64,000 nt of DNA from Huiozyma naganishii CBS 8797 (taxonomy: Eukaryota > Ascomycota > Saccharomycetes > Saccharomycetales > Saccharomycetaceae): positions 372,001 through 436,000 of the forward strand of contig NC_035929.1 in assembly GCF_000348985.1 (NCBI RefSeq). The letters run 5' to 3'. A program made the position numbers and the translations under genes. The notes under the pieces were generated by a model. The model made no database searches. It saw only the letters and a list, made by a program, of their open reading frames with translations, and had not been told where the DNA came from. Below are positions 9,825 through 17,985 of this stretch, in pieces (position 1 is the stretch's first letter; each line of letters starts with the position of its first letter).

Positions 9825-11000
9825 ATGCTCGAGATGAAAAGTGTTGCTTTATTGTCGCTGCGGAGAGGGAGTCGCAGGTACTGGAGGTCTTTATACCTTC
9901 GACGATTGAATACTGGGGCAGAGCCCCCTCGCGGTGTGTCTGATCGGGACCGGATATTACGGACCATCCCACCGGTTCGACCGTCGACGCGGCAGCCGCT
10001 GCAAGCAGAGGATCCCCCAATGGACTTTACGCTGCTTGAAAAAGGGCTACAGAGGAGTAATGCTGCTGCGACTGCGAACTCCGCAGAGTACAACTACGGG
10101 TTCCAAGGGTCGTTGCTGCCTAATTTCGGGGACAACCAGCATATCAGTATAGACAAGGAACTGGACGCGGAACTCTGTGCGCTATTGACACATTTCCGGG
10201 CCCCGATTGATTTTGCGTTTGGGTACGGTTCTGGTGTGTTTCAACAGAGCGGGTACAATTCGGGCGGGAGTGCGCCGCAGACGGACCTGATCCTTGCTGT
10301 TTCTGATTCCACAGCGTTCCACACTTTGAACATGCGGCAGAACCCGAGCCACTACTCCGGTCTGAGGTGGTTCGGGCCACAGGTAGTCTCGCGATTCCAG
10401 CACATTGGTGCAGGGGTATACTTCAATCCGTTTGTTGAACTGCAGGGTCGGCAGGTGAAGTACGGCATTGTATGCATGGAGGATTTGCTCCGGGATTTGG
10501 CGACATGGGATAAGTTCTACCTTGCTGGGAGGCTTCAGAAACCCGTAAAGATTCTGCGGGCGGACCCGCGAGTAACGTACTGGAACCAGAAGAACTTACA
10601 TGCTGCCGCTACGCTGGGGAGAGCGCTCGCGGAGCAGCGGCATGGCGGACAGTTTAACGAGTTCGAGTTATACAGGGAGATAGCCGGATTGAGTTACTTG
10701 GGGGACATCCGGTACACTTTGGGAGGGGAGAACCCGCACAAAGTGGACAACATTGTTTCGCGGAATTTCGACCAGTTCCAGCTGTACTACGGCCCCATTG
10801 TGCGGGACATCAAGGCGGGCACGGCACAGCAGTACTTGCCGCCAGGTTACTCGCTGACGAATGCCACACGGCTGCTGGAGAGGAAGATCCGTAAAGTGAG
10901 CGTCTTGCAGACTTTGAAGGGGATTCTGACCGCCGGTGCAGTCAAATCTGTCAAGTATGCCTGGAGCAAGAAGGTGAAGGCGTGGGGAAGACGACGTTGA
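9825..11000 (+). CDS. TAM41: Mitochondrial CDP-diacylglycerol synthase Tam41 (phosphatidate cytidylyltransferase)
   Basis: Encodes 391 aa (S. cerevisiae Tam41 is 385). Tam41 makes CDP-diacylglycerol on the matrix side of the inner membrane, the first committed step to cardiolipin. The N-terminus (LLSLRRGSRRYWRSLYLRRL) is basic and suits a mitochondrial presequence. The nucleotidyltransferase signature is clear: FAFGYGSGVFQQSGY, then QTDLILAV with the metal-binding Asp. Further conserved blocks are NMRQNPSHYSGLRWFG, IGAGVYFNPFVE, FYLAGRLQKPVKIL and GDIRYTLGGENPHKVDNIV. A second ATG lies three codons in. S. cerevisiae TAM41 is on chromosome VII, so its presence between DPH1 and the BOP3 candidate is a gene-order difference from that species. 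Confidence 0.95.
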   Translation: MLEMKSVALLSLRRGSRRYWRSLYLRRLNTGAEPPRGVSDRDRILRTIPPVRPSTRQPLQAEDPPMDFTLLEKGLQRSNAAATANSAEYNYGFQGSLLPNFGDNQHISIDKELDAELCALLTHFRAPIDFAFGYGSGVFQQSGYNSGGSAPQTDLILAVSDSTAFHTLNMRQNPSHYSGLRWFGPQVVSRFQHIGAGVYFNPFVELQGRQVKYGIVCMEDLLRDLATWDKFYLAGRLQKPVKILRADPRVTYWNQKNLHAAATLGRALAEQRHGGQFNEFELYREIAGLSYLGDIRYTLGGENPHKVDNIVSRNFDQFQLYYGPIVRDIKAGTAQQYLPPGYSLTNATRLLERKIRKVSVLQTLKGILTAGAVKSVKYAWSKKVKAWGRRR

Positions 11001-11119
11001 TATGTACTGGATCAGTACTGGGGGAATATTATGTGTTGATAAATATGCATGTATGTGTGAGAGAGGGGGGGGGGTATGTAAATATGTATAAGAGTTCATG
11101 TGTATGTGTCTGGGGGGTT

Positions 11120-12052
11120 TCAATAGTTGTTGAGTAGTCTGTTAACGGAGTTTGGCCGCGTGCGGTACTGTGCTGCCAATGCGACGCCGGGGGACCCGTT
11201 GCCGCCTCTGCTACTGGACTCGCTGCATGTATCGTCGCTGCATTCCTGGAGGGCGGACGATTGCGCGAGGACTGGAGCCGGCGTGGCGCGTTTCTCTGCC
11301 TGTTCGATGACGCTGAGGTCAATGACACCGAAGGAGGGTGCAACAAGAGCGGATTTCGTTCTCCTGTGTGTCTTCTTTGCGACGATCCCGTGTCTGACCG
11401 CTGCTGCCGACTGCTGCTGCTGCTGTGGGGGGACCGCGGTTCTCCCCGCTGCAATGGAGTCCAACGGCGGGAACCGCAGCGGTGAGTGTGGACTGGGATC
11501 CTGTGCGGAGAGGTTCGGATTTGTGAACTTGTTCATGGGTGGAAGTGAGATGTTTCTCGTGTGTTTGTCCCGAAGAGGTGACCGTTCTGCCGGTTCCTCC
11601 TCCTTAATGACGATGGAGTCCGAGAGCGATGCGACGGCCTGTGCGCCAATCCGGGCGGGCGAGTTCGTCCTACGGTGGTACGGCGCCGCACCTGGGGTTG
11701 TACCGGTGGCAGCAGGCGTTGGCGGGAACTTGTACTGCTGTTGTGAGGCTGCTGGTGTAGGTGCGGGCGAGCGAGATGGTGCAGGTGCCGGTACCGGCGC
11801 CGCTTGTGTGGACGAAGGTTTCTCCCCCAGGGAAAGCAACTGTGCGAGTTGTTCGGGTGGGACGCCACTTGCCGTTGCGGTCTTGAGCAGTTCTATGTTT
11901 TTGTTCGCCGTCTCGAGCGTGTAGTATCGCTGTTTCGTGCGTTCCTGTTCTATCTTGAGGTCTATTGCCTTGGACAGCACCTCCGGCGGGACCTCCTGGG
12001 TCCCATCGTTGGGTGATTTGCCCACGCCGAATATAAGTTCCAGCAGCGACAT
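11120..12052 (-). CDS. BOP3: Probable Bop3-like protein (low complexity, Ala/Pro/Gln-rich)
   Basis: Encodes 310 aa. The N-terminal 75 residues look structured and charged (SPNDGTQEVPPEVLSKAIDL, then a helix KIEQERTKQRYYTLETANK and EQLAQLLSL). The rest is low complexity with Pro/Ala/Ser, Gln runs (QQQQQ) and basic patches (AKKTHRRTKS). The assignment rests mainly on position and strand: in S. cerevisiae BOP3 (YNL042W) lies between YIP3 (YNL044W) and COG6 (YNL041C) on the same strand as YIP3, as here. No biochemical function can be read from the sequence. If the assignment is wrong it is a conserved-start protein of unknown role. Confidence 0.6.
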   Translation of the reverse strand: MSLLELIFGVGKSPNDGTQEVPPEVLSKAIDLKIEQERTKQRYYTLETANKNIELLKTATASGVPPEQLAQLLSLGEKPSSTQAAPVPAPAPSRSPAPTPAASQQQYKFPPTPAATGTTPGAAPYHRRTNSPARIGAQAVASLSDSIVIKEEEPAERSPLRDKHTRNISLPPMNKFTNPNLSAQDPSPHSPLRFPPLDSIAAGRTAVPPQQQQQSAAAVRHGIVAKKTHRRTKSALVAPSFGVIDLSVIEQAEKRATPAPVLAQSSALQECSDDTCSESSSRGGNGSPGVALAAQYRTRPNSVNRLLNNY

Positions 12053-12254
12053 GCGATGGTTGCCCTCGCTTTCAACGGACCCTCTCTTCCTCCCTGTGAG
12101 TGTCTCCCGCGTGTATAATAATATCGTTAAATGTGGGAAGATTCAAAGAACCGGCGATGGGGCAGACACTCGGAGTTGCGTAGTGGTAGATTAGACCGTT
12201 GTAAGACGATGTAGTATATATATATGTGTGTATATAAGGCAAGCTGTGTTGTGC

Positions 12255-12968
12255 CTAAACCTGTTCTTCAAAGACTGTTTCGATTGGCTTCTCCATGAGG
12301 GACGCGTGTGCGAAGATGGTTACTGAAGAGGCACCGACGAGCCACAGCATTGCAGAGATTGGGGACGCGAAGAACCCTAGTGGCACAGCGACACACAGCA
12401 GCGCGGTGTACAGCTGCGTTGGCTGGAACACACCAAACGGCGTAGTCAGTTCCTGGCCTTGCAACTTCCCGATCCCCCACACACCCACGAACACGAACAC
12501 GATGACGGAGAGGAGAAGCAAGTTGGTGAAGAGGGTGTAGAGGGAGAGCATGGCGACGACAAGGGCGTAGTTGCTCGAGTAGTAGCCCAAGTTGTAGCTG
12601 ACACGCTGCTGGATCTCTGACATGTTAGCTGGCTTGGACACGGCGCGCAAGTTGAAGAACTCTTGGGGCGGCCTCAGCGAGGCCAGTTTGCTTCTGGCAG
12701 CCTGCAGTTGGGACTTGACTCCCTCCAGGGAGAGATTCTCGGTGAAGCTAGCAGCTTGCTGAAAGGAAAAGAGGGCAGGGGACGAGAGAGTGGTCAACTC
12801 CCCACAAACACAAATCGCGTTCCACTGTTAGTACTCAATGCACAAAGCAAAATACAAAATAAAAAGATACCGAGCCCAGGTGGGATTCCTCTGGCCAGCC
12901 CAGCCCACCTCAGGGGGGCAACAATCGCTAAGGAAGTAACATACCGAAAGAGCAGTAAACTGGTTCAT
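12255..12968 (-). CDS. YIP3: Yip3/PRA1-family membrane protein, two exons
   Basis: The coding sequence joins exon 1 (12968-12945, eight codons, MNQFTALS) to exon 2 (12758-12255), giving 175 aa. The intron (12944-12759) has GTATGT at its 5' end, TACTAAC at 12833-12827 and a pyrimidine-rich CTTTTCCTTTCAG acceptor. S. cerevisiae YIP3 (YNL044W) is also interrupted near the start and begins MNQ..AL, which supports this structure over the unspliced frame starting inside the intron. The product has the PRA1 pattern: PQEFFNLR block, YNLGYYSSNYALVV, two hydrophobic hairpins (YTLFTNLLLLSVIVFVFVG and the ALLCVAVPLGFF-MLWLVGASSVTIFAHA region) and the C-terminal tail EKPIETVFEEQV. It acts with Rab GTPases in ER-to-Golgi traffic. 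Confidence 0.93.
12759..12944 (-). other. Spliceosomal intron of YIP3
   Basis: A 186-nt intron on the minus strand. The 5' splice site is GTATGT (12944-12939), the branch point TACTAAC is at 12833-12827, and the acceptor is CAG at 12761-12759, about 68 nt after the branch point and preceded by a pyrimidine-rich tract. All three signals match the yeast consensus exactly. Confidence 0.92.
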
Positions 12969-13478
12969 GTCGATCTGGGGTTTAGTAGCTCGCACTGTGC
13001 CTAACTGCAAAGACCAGCCACCAACCGCCCACTGGACACACTGCGATGAATCGAAGACTTGGGTCTCTTTCTGTGCTGTTCAAATCGAAAAAGAGCAAAA
13101 ACACGAAAAGTGAACTGTTTTGGCGTCACGTGAATGCGCTGGGCGGGGCTGCGCTGGGCGCTCGCGGCCCACTTGTCTGGTCAAACGCCGTTCCCTTTCA
13201 ACCATGTCACGTACTTTCCCACCCTCTGTTCAAAGTTCTCTTCGTCTTTCCATCACTGTACTTGCTCGCTATCGGGCTCCCGCCCGTACTCAGCTTCAGA
13301 GGGAGTGTACCACCCACTGGGCCAGCTGCGATTTTGGTCACTTGGCACGAGTCTGGATGTGGGCGCTCGTGGCTAGTGATGTGATGTTGTGGGAGGTGGG
13401 CGGCTAGCGGTTGTTGATGCTACATACTGCTGGTGGTTGCTGTTGCTACTTACTTACTTGCTAGTCCCGGGCCCATGT
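12969..13478. promoter_or_regulatory. YIP3 promoter region and LAP2 3' flank
   Basis: This 510-bp stretch lies between the YIP3 start and the LAP2 stop (both minus strand). It holds a perfect Cbf1-type E-box GTCACGTG at about 13124-13131 and a partial copy, GTCACGTAC, at about 13206-13214. Several overlapping short frames are present on the plus strand, but none resembles a known protein. A TACTAAA sequence near 13000 has no matching 5' splice site and is not an intron signal. Confidence 0.5.
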
Positions 13479-15419
13479 TCAGTTCCCCACGCCCAGGTCC
13501 TGGGCCACCAGGGAGCGGCATATTGGGTGGTACGTGCCCGCGTACTTCTGGAAAGTCTGCAACGCAAGCGGTTCGTTCACAGCCTGCAGCAGGCGGTACC
13601 CGGGCCGCACGAACTTCATACGCCCCACGGTGCCCAGCCAGTCGGCAAGAGCGGAGTCGTACCCTGCCAGTCTCGCAGTACAAGCGAACTTGAATTTTTT
13701 GGCAATGACCTCGGCGTTTTGAGACTGTGTCGTCTTCGCAGCGTACATTTCCAGAAGGGTCTGTGCGGCACGTTGGGGCTGCGCGGAGGACCACTCGGTC
13801 TGGCGTGATGAGGACAGCGTCTCCAAGAATAGCACCACTTGGTTTGCGTTGAACTGTGAGACGTCATCGGGACGGAACTCCCCCACCGTTGCCCCGTCTG
13901 CCCGCTTCGCATACGCAATCCACCTGTCGGCAAGTGCATACACTTGTGTCGCCAGTGAGGTGTCGAATTCAGGTTTGGGCGGCAGCCCAGGTGCAAACAG
14001 CCACGTTGCCCAGTCGACTCCCCCCTGAAGTAGACGCCACTGGTCCACACTCCGGTTACGGTAAAACGAGAACAGCGTGTCCAGGAACTGGAAAGTGTCC
14101 AGTGACCGGTGTGCAAACAAGCCAAAATAGTGTTTGATAAAGGGGTCGAATTCAGAGGGGCCACCGAGCAACTGCTCCAAGTGGAAAAGCAAATTGAACC
14201 CCTTCTCGTACGGTACCGTCGAAAAGGCGTCATCGGGATCCGTCTCGGAATCGAGCCGCTGTACGAGCGTCGAAAACCGTGTAGGGTCCCGCATCGCGGC
14301 AATTGAGTTCTCCAAATCAGACCACCCGATCAACGCAGAGAAGTGGCGTGCTGGCTCACCTTGAAGCCGCGCAAGGATCCGCCTCTCCAGGTACACGGTC
14401 CACCCTTCATTTAACCAGAAATGGTTCCAAGAGCAGTTCGTGACAAGGTTCCCCGACCACGAGTGTGCCAACTCGTGCGCAATCACGTCGATGTTCGACT
14501 TGTCGTGCGCAATCAGCGTCGGCGTCGCAAACGTCATGTTGGGACTCTCCATGCCCCCATACGGGTACGACGCCACGTTCACCAGAATGTCGTAGGTGCC
14601 CCATCCGTACCGCTGGCCCACAATCGCCTCACCGGCAGTAATGAACTGCTCGACGTCCCCCTCAAATTCCCACTGCGCATCCCTCAACATCTCTGGTGTC
14701 GCGTAGACGTGAGACCGCGGGCCAATCCTCGCCCGAGACAAGTCCCCAGAGGCAATACCGATCAGATACGCAGGGATGGGCACCTTCTGTTCAAAAGTGT
14801 ACACTCCGGGACGTGTCTCAGCACCGTTCTTGCTCGTCCCTGAAAAGACCACAGGCAAAGGTGAAGTTATCTCTGCCTCAAAGGTAGATTTCACAGAGGG
14901 TGTATCGAAGCAGGGGAACAACGATCTCGCATGGATGGCCTCTAGTTGTGTGAACACGTATGGGTGACCCCCGCCAGCTTGCTCCTTGTCCAGCCATTGC
15001 AGTGCAGTACACTGCTCCGTCGTCTCGAAGTCTATCTCTAGGGAGAACCCGGTAACACTGGGCGCAGATGCAGGTGTCACAACAAGGCGAGACCCTAGTG
15101 GGCCGCTCCTCGGTTCTACGGTGAACTGCTTCACCGGAGTCCCATCCACCTTCACGGCCAAAATGTCCAAGTAGGACGTGTCCAGGTGGATATCCTCCGC
15201 TGCCCCTTGGTGAGCAGCGTCTCGGTTCGCGTACTTCAATTGATGCACCACTGTGCCCCGGATCCGTCTCCTGTCGAAATCAAGACGCATAGTCAGCGCA
15301 GTGTGCGCCTGCAATTGGAAGGCCGTGTAGTTGGACAGCGTCGAGCAGTCCCGTTCGGGCGACTGCGCGGGACGCCTCTCCTCAATGCTAGGTGGTAGTA
15401 GCGTAGGCTCAGCACCCAT
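13479..15419 (-). CDS. LAP2: Leucyl aminopeptidase / leukotriene A4 hydrolase-like M1 metallopeptidase
   Basis: Encodes about 646 aa (S. cerevisiae Lap2 is 671). M1 zinc aminopeptidases of the LTA4H group remove N-terminal residues and have epoxide hydrolase activity. The GGMES-type exopeptidase motif (PYGGMESPNMTF) and zinc site VIAHELAHSW ... WLNEGWTVYLE (HEXXH plus the distal Glu, residues about 310-340) are intact. The start MGAEPTLLPPSIEERRP aligns with MLPLSIEQRRP in the yeast protein. The frame continues upstream to 15722, but that part overlaps the next gene in another frame and lacks similarity. S. cerevisiae Lap2 has an extra N-terminal segment not found here. Confidence 0.93.
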   Translation of the reverse strand: MGAEPTLLPPSIEERRPAQSPERDCSTLSNYTAFQLQAHTALTMRLDFDRRRIRGTVVHQLKYANRDAAHQGAAEDIHLDTSYLDILAVKVDGTPVKQFTVEPRSGPLGSRLVVTPASAPSVTGFSLEIDFETTEQCTALQWLDKEQAGGGHPYVFTQLEAIHARSLFPCFDTPSVKSTFEAEITSPLPVVFSGTSKNGAETRPGVYTFEQKVPIPAYLIGIASGDLSRARIGPRSHVYATPEMLRDAQWEFEGDVEQFITAGEAIVGQRYGWGTYDILVNVASYPYGGMESPNMTFATPTLIAHDKSNIDVIAHELAHSWSGNLVTNCSWNHFWLNEGWTVYLERRILARLQGEPARHFSALIGWSDLENSIAAMRDPTRFSTLVQRLDSETDPDDAFSTVPYEKGFNLLFHLEQLLGGPSEFDPFIKHYFGLFAHRSLDTFQFLDTLFSFYRNRSVDQWRLLQGGVDWATWLFAPGLPPKPEFDTSLATQVYALADRWIAYAKRADGATVGEFRPDDVSQFNANQVVLFLETLSSSRQTEWSSAQPQRAAQTLLEMYAAKTTQSQNAEVIAKKFKFACTARLAGYDSALADWLGTVGRMKFVRPGYRLLQAVNEPLALQTFQKYAGTYHPICRSLVAQDLGVGN

Positions 15420-15546
15420 CCCTATCTGATGCAATTGACCTGTCGTGCTTGTGCTTGTGCTTGTGCCCCCTCTGGGGCCTCTGGTTGCAACTTCTGTTTG
15501 AACTTGTTGTTCAATTCGTGCAAATGCACTTCCGCGCAACACGCCG

Positions 15547-15921
15547 TCACAGGAACCATCGCAGTGCCGCGAGAGCAGTGGTCCATGTACCACCGAGTCC
15601 CATACCTGTGCCTCGCGGTGTGATGACCGCAGCGAGCATCTGCCACTTGTAGAACGCGGAAATGGTGCGCCGCAGCTCTTGCAGCGCGACTGCGAGTACT
15701 TGCAGCACGAAGTAGAGCACAACTCCCACTGCCACAGCGAGTACCGCGTAGACCACTGGCTGCTTGCACAGCAACGTGGCTAGTTGTGCACCCGTAGTGG
15801 TGGGAGTTGCACTTGCAATGGGACTCGCGACCGGTGATTCACGGCGTCCACGCCTCCTTTTGAACCGCGCAGCAAACCGTTGGAACCGCCGTCGCGTCTT
15901 CTCCTCATCAAACCGCCACAT
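15547..15921 (-). CDS. Small membrane protein, YNL046W-like
   Basis: Encodes about 124 aa from the first in-frame ATG (15921), WRFDEEKTRRRFQRF. A strongly basic N-terminal region (RRFQRFAARFKRRRGRR) is followed by a hydrophobic segment suited to a membrane span (VVYAVLAVAVGVVLYFVLQV) and a second weakly hydrophobic region at the C-terminus. It lies between LAP2 and the SLM gene, exactly where YNL046W (an ER-localised protein of unknown function) lies in S. cerevisiae, and on the matching strand. The frame is open another 10 codons upstream but without ATG. No function can be inferred. Confidence 0.6.
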   Translation of the reverse strand: MWRFDEEKTRRRFQRFAARFKRRRGRRESPVASPIASATPTTTGAQLATLLCKQPVVYAVLAVAVGVVLYFVLQVLAVALQELRRTISAFYKWQMLAAVITPRGTGMGLGGTWTTALAALRWFL

Positions 15922-16160
15922 CTCACTGAGTGCGCGATCATAGACATGCAACTTAAGCGACAGAATACACTGTCACAGGGACACCATCGTCGTCTCTTCA
16001 AAGTGAAGGTAAAACTCCAATTAAACGTTAAATTTGGAAGCGATGCCTCTCTGTCGCAGCTGTTGTTGTTGCAGCAAACTTGCATAGAGCGACAGCAGAC
16101 GGTTACAGGAGAGCTGGACACCTGTAGACGTACAAGAGGGCTGTGTTAATTGAGCGAGGG

Positions 16161-17849
16161 ATGTCGAAGCATAGTACAATGACCTCTGGTGCCTCAGAGA
16201 TGAAGGCGAACTTGAAGCAGCACGCGAGTTTGTTATCACCACAGCAGCAACGGATGCATACAGCCAGTCTCGCGGGCAGTGGCGAGACTGCGCATCAGGC
16301 GTACTCCACGAGGGACACAGTGTCGCTGCCGCAGCATAGGCCGGAACACCCGGCGCAGGACCCACGGTCCCCACTCGTTATACTGGTGCCGACGACTGCA
16401 CAGCCCACGGAGGTGCTCGCTGCACGGTTTGCCGCCTGGCGGAGTGTGATCAAGTCCCTGCTCGGGTATCTCAGCGAGACAGCGTCGATCCAGGAGGAGA
16501 TTGTGAGACAGCAACTGCGGTTGCAGCATGCGGTGCAGTTCCCCTTCTTTGCAGTGGAGAACCAGTCCCAGCCCAGCTCCTCGGAGGATAAGGCGACTCA
16601 GAGGTTTTTCCTTCCGTTAGGTTGTGGATCCGTGCAGAACGTCCCCTCTGTGCTTAACGCGTACCATGGGGCGCTTGCTGCCGTGTCATCGAAGGGCGCG
16701 AAGGAGCTAAACAATGAGGTGATCCCGCGGCTTGAGGAGCTCCGTAGGGACCTGCTCGTCAAGATCAAAGAGATCAAGCAATTGCAGTCCGACTTTAAGA
16801 ACTCGTGTACCAAGGAACTCTCGATCACGAAACAGGAGCTGAAACAGTACTGGAACGCGCTCAAGGAGTGCAAGTTCACGACACCGGCGAAGGACCCGTA
16901 CTTGCTCAAGATCACGCTCGACAAGCAGATCAAGAGACAGATTACAGAGGAGAACTATCTTCATGAGGCATTCGACAACCTGCAGACGTCCGGGTGCGAG
17001 CTTGAGAAGGTGGTCGTCATGGAGATACAGAACGCGACGACTATGTACGCGCGCATACTCGGCCAAGAGGCACAGCTCGTCTTCGATATCCTCGTTTCGA
17101 AACTCGATGCAGGGTTCCTGAGACACGACCCGCAGTTTGAGTGGGACAGTTTCATCGCAAGAGATAACAACTTCATACCGCCGAACCTGCCGATGCGTCG
17201 GTTCAAAGAGATCGTGTACAAGCACCAAGCGGATCCGGTGACGTACGAGATCAGGTCCGGGTTTCTCGAGAGGCGGTCCAAGTTTCTGAAATCGTATTCC
17301 CGAGGGTTCTATGTGCTCTCCGCGAACTACCTACACGAATTCAAGTCTGCAGACAGGAAGAGGGACCTTGTACCCGTGATGTCGCTGGCATTGGAGGACT
17401 GCTCCGTCGCCGAACACTCGAAGCAGAATGCTACGGAACACAAATTCATCCTGCATGCGAAGCAGAACGGACTGATCCATAGGGGCCACAACTGGGTTTT
17501 CAAAGTGGAGTCGCACGCGACAATGATGGCGTGGTTCCACGACCTGAAGAAGTTCACCACATTTGACTCCATAGAGGACAAGACCAAATACATAGTCAAG
17601 AGGTTTGCCCAGCAACAGCAGGAAAAATCCTCTGCGACGATGCCGCAGGACAACAGTAGGAAGAGCATGGAGGCCGATACAGACGCAGATGAGCGTCGCC
17701 TCTCGACGTCCACGACAAACACGGGGACGCCGCCCAAACTGGACACTACAACACAGACAGAAACCACTGCATCTATCCCTGACACTGGGGACCATGTCCC
17801 ATCGTTCTACATAGAAACGGCGTCGCCCGAGAAGAGCAAAGCCGCCTGA
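16161..17849 (+). CDS. SLM1: Slm1/Slm2-type PI(4,5)P2-binding PH-domain protein, TORC2 effector
   Basis: Encodes about 562 aa. Slm1 and Slm2 are plasma-membrane eisosome proteins that bind PI(4,5)P2, are TORC2 substrates and recruit Ypk1. The order is a low-complexity N-terminus, an F-BAR-like helical region (about residues 75-355; KELNNEVIPRLEELRRDLL), a PH domain (about 360-475; SGFLERRSKFLKSYSRGFYV ... NWVFKVESHATMMAWFHDL) and a C-terminal tail. The tail carries PSFYIE near residue 547, matching the PxIxIT-like calcineurin docking motif of Slm2 (PEFYIE). S. cerevisiae has two ohnologues; only one is in this window, so SLM1 versus SLM2 cannot be settled, although the tail favours SLM2. The ATG at 16161 is the first in frame. 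Confidence 0.9.
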   Translation: MSKHSTMTSGASEMKANLKQHASLLSPQQQRMHTASLAGSGETAHQAYSTRDTVSLPQHRPEHPAQDPRSPLVILVPTTAQPTEVLAARFAAWRSVIKSLLGYLSETASIQEEIVRQQLRLQHAVQFPFFAVENQSQPSSSEDKATQRFFLPLGCGSVQNVPSVLNAYHGALAAVSSKGAKELNNEVIPRLEELRRDLLVKIKEIKQLQSDFKNSCTKELSITKQELKQYWNALKECKFTTPAKDPYLLKITLDKQIKRQITEENYLHEAFDNLQTSGCELEKVVVMEIQNATTMYARILGQEAQLVFDILVSKLDAGFLRHDPQFEWDSFIARDNNFIPPNLPMRRFKEIVYKHQADPVTYEIRSGFLERRSKFLKSYSRGFYVLSANYLHEFKSADRKRDLVPVMSLALEDCSVAEHSKQNATEHKFILHAKQNGLIHRGHNWVFKVESHATMMAWFHDLKKFTTFDSIEDKTKYIVKRFAQQQQEKSSATMPQDNSRKSMEADTDADERRLSTSTTNTGTPPKLDTTTQTETTASIPDTGDHVPSFYIETASPEKSKAA

Positions 17850-17915
17850 ACAACCCATGTGCATGCATTGGCGGGGAGGGACCAGATAGATTTTAGTTAG
17901 TGCTGGAATACGATC

Positions 17916-17942
17916 ATATATATATATATATATATATATATA
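17916..17942. repeat. (AT)n dinucleotide microsatellite
   Basis: An uninterrupted AT run of about 27 bp in the 136-bp gap between the convergent SLM and ALG11 stops. TATATA is the yeast 3'-end efficiency element, and the run is palindromic, so it could serve 3'-end formation for both genes. Confidence 0.9.
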
Positions 17943-17985
17943 GGTATATGCTGTGTATGCGGGCTGCTGTTCCTGTCCGCACCGG

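Noticed and set aside
12759..12797. YIP3 start inside the intron (MTTLSSPALFSFQ)
   Set aside because: The three consensus splice signals and the match of exon 1 to the yeast MNQ..AL start show this is intron read-through.
13124..13131. CDEI-like GTCACGTG as a possible centromere
   Set aside because: GC-rich sequence follows on one side, and neither strand shows an adjacent AT-rich CDEII or a CDEIII core. It is better read as a Cbf1 site.
15420..15722. N-terminal extension of LAP2
   Set aside because: It overlaps the YNL046W-like gene in another frame, and the downstream Met aligns with the conserved start region of Lap2.
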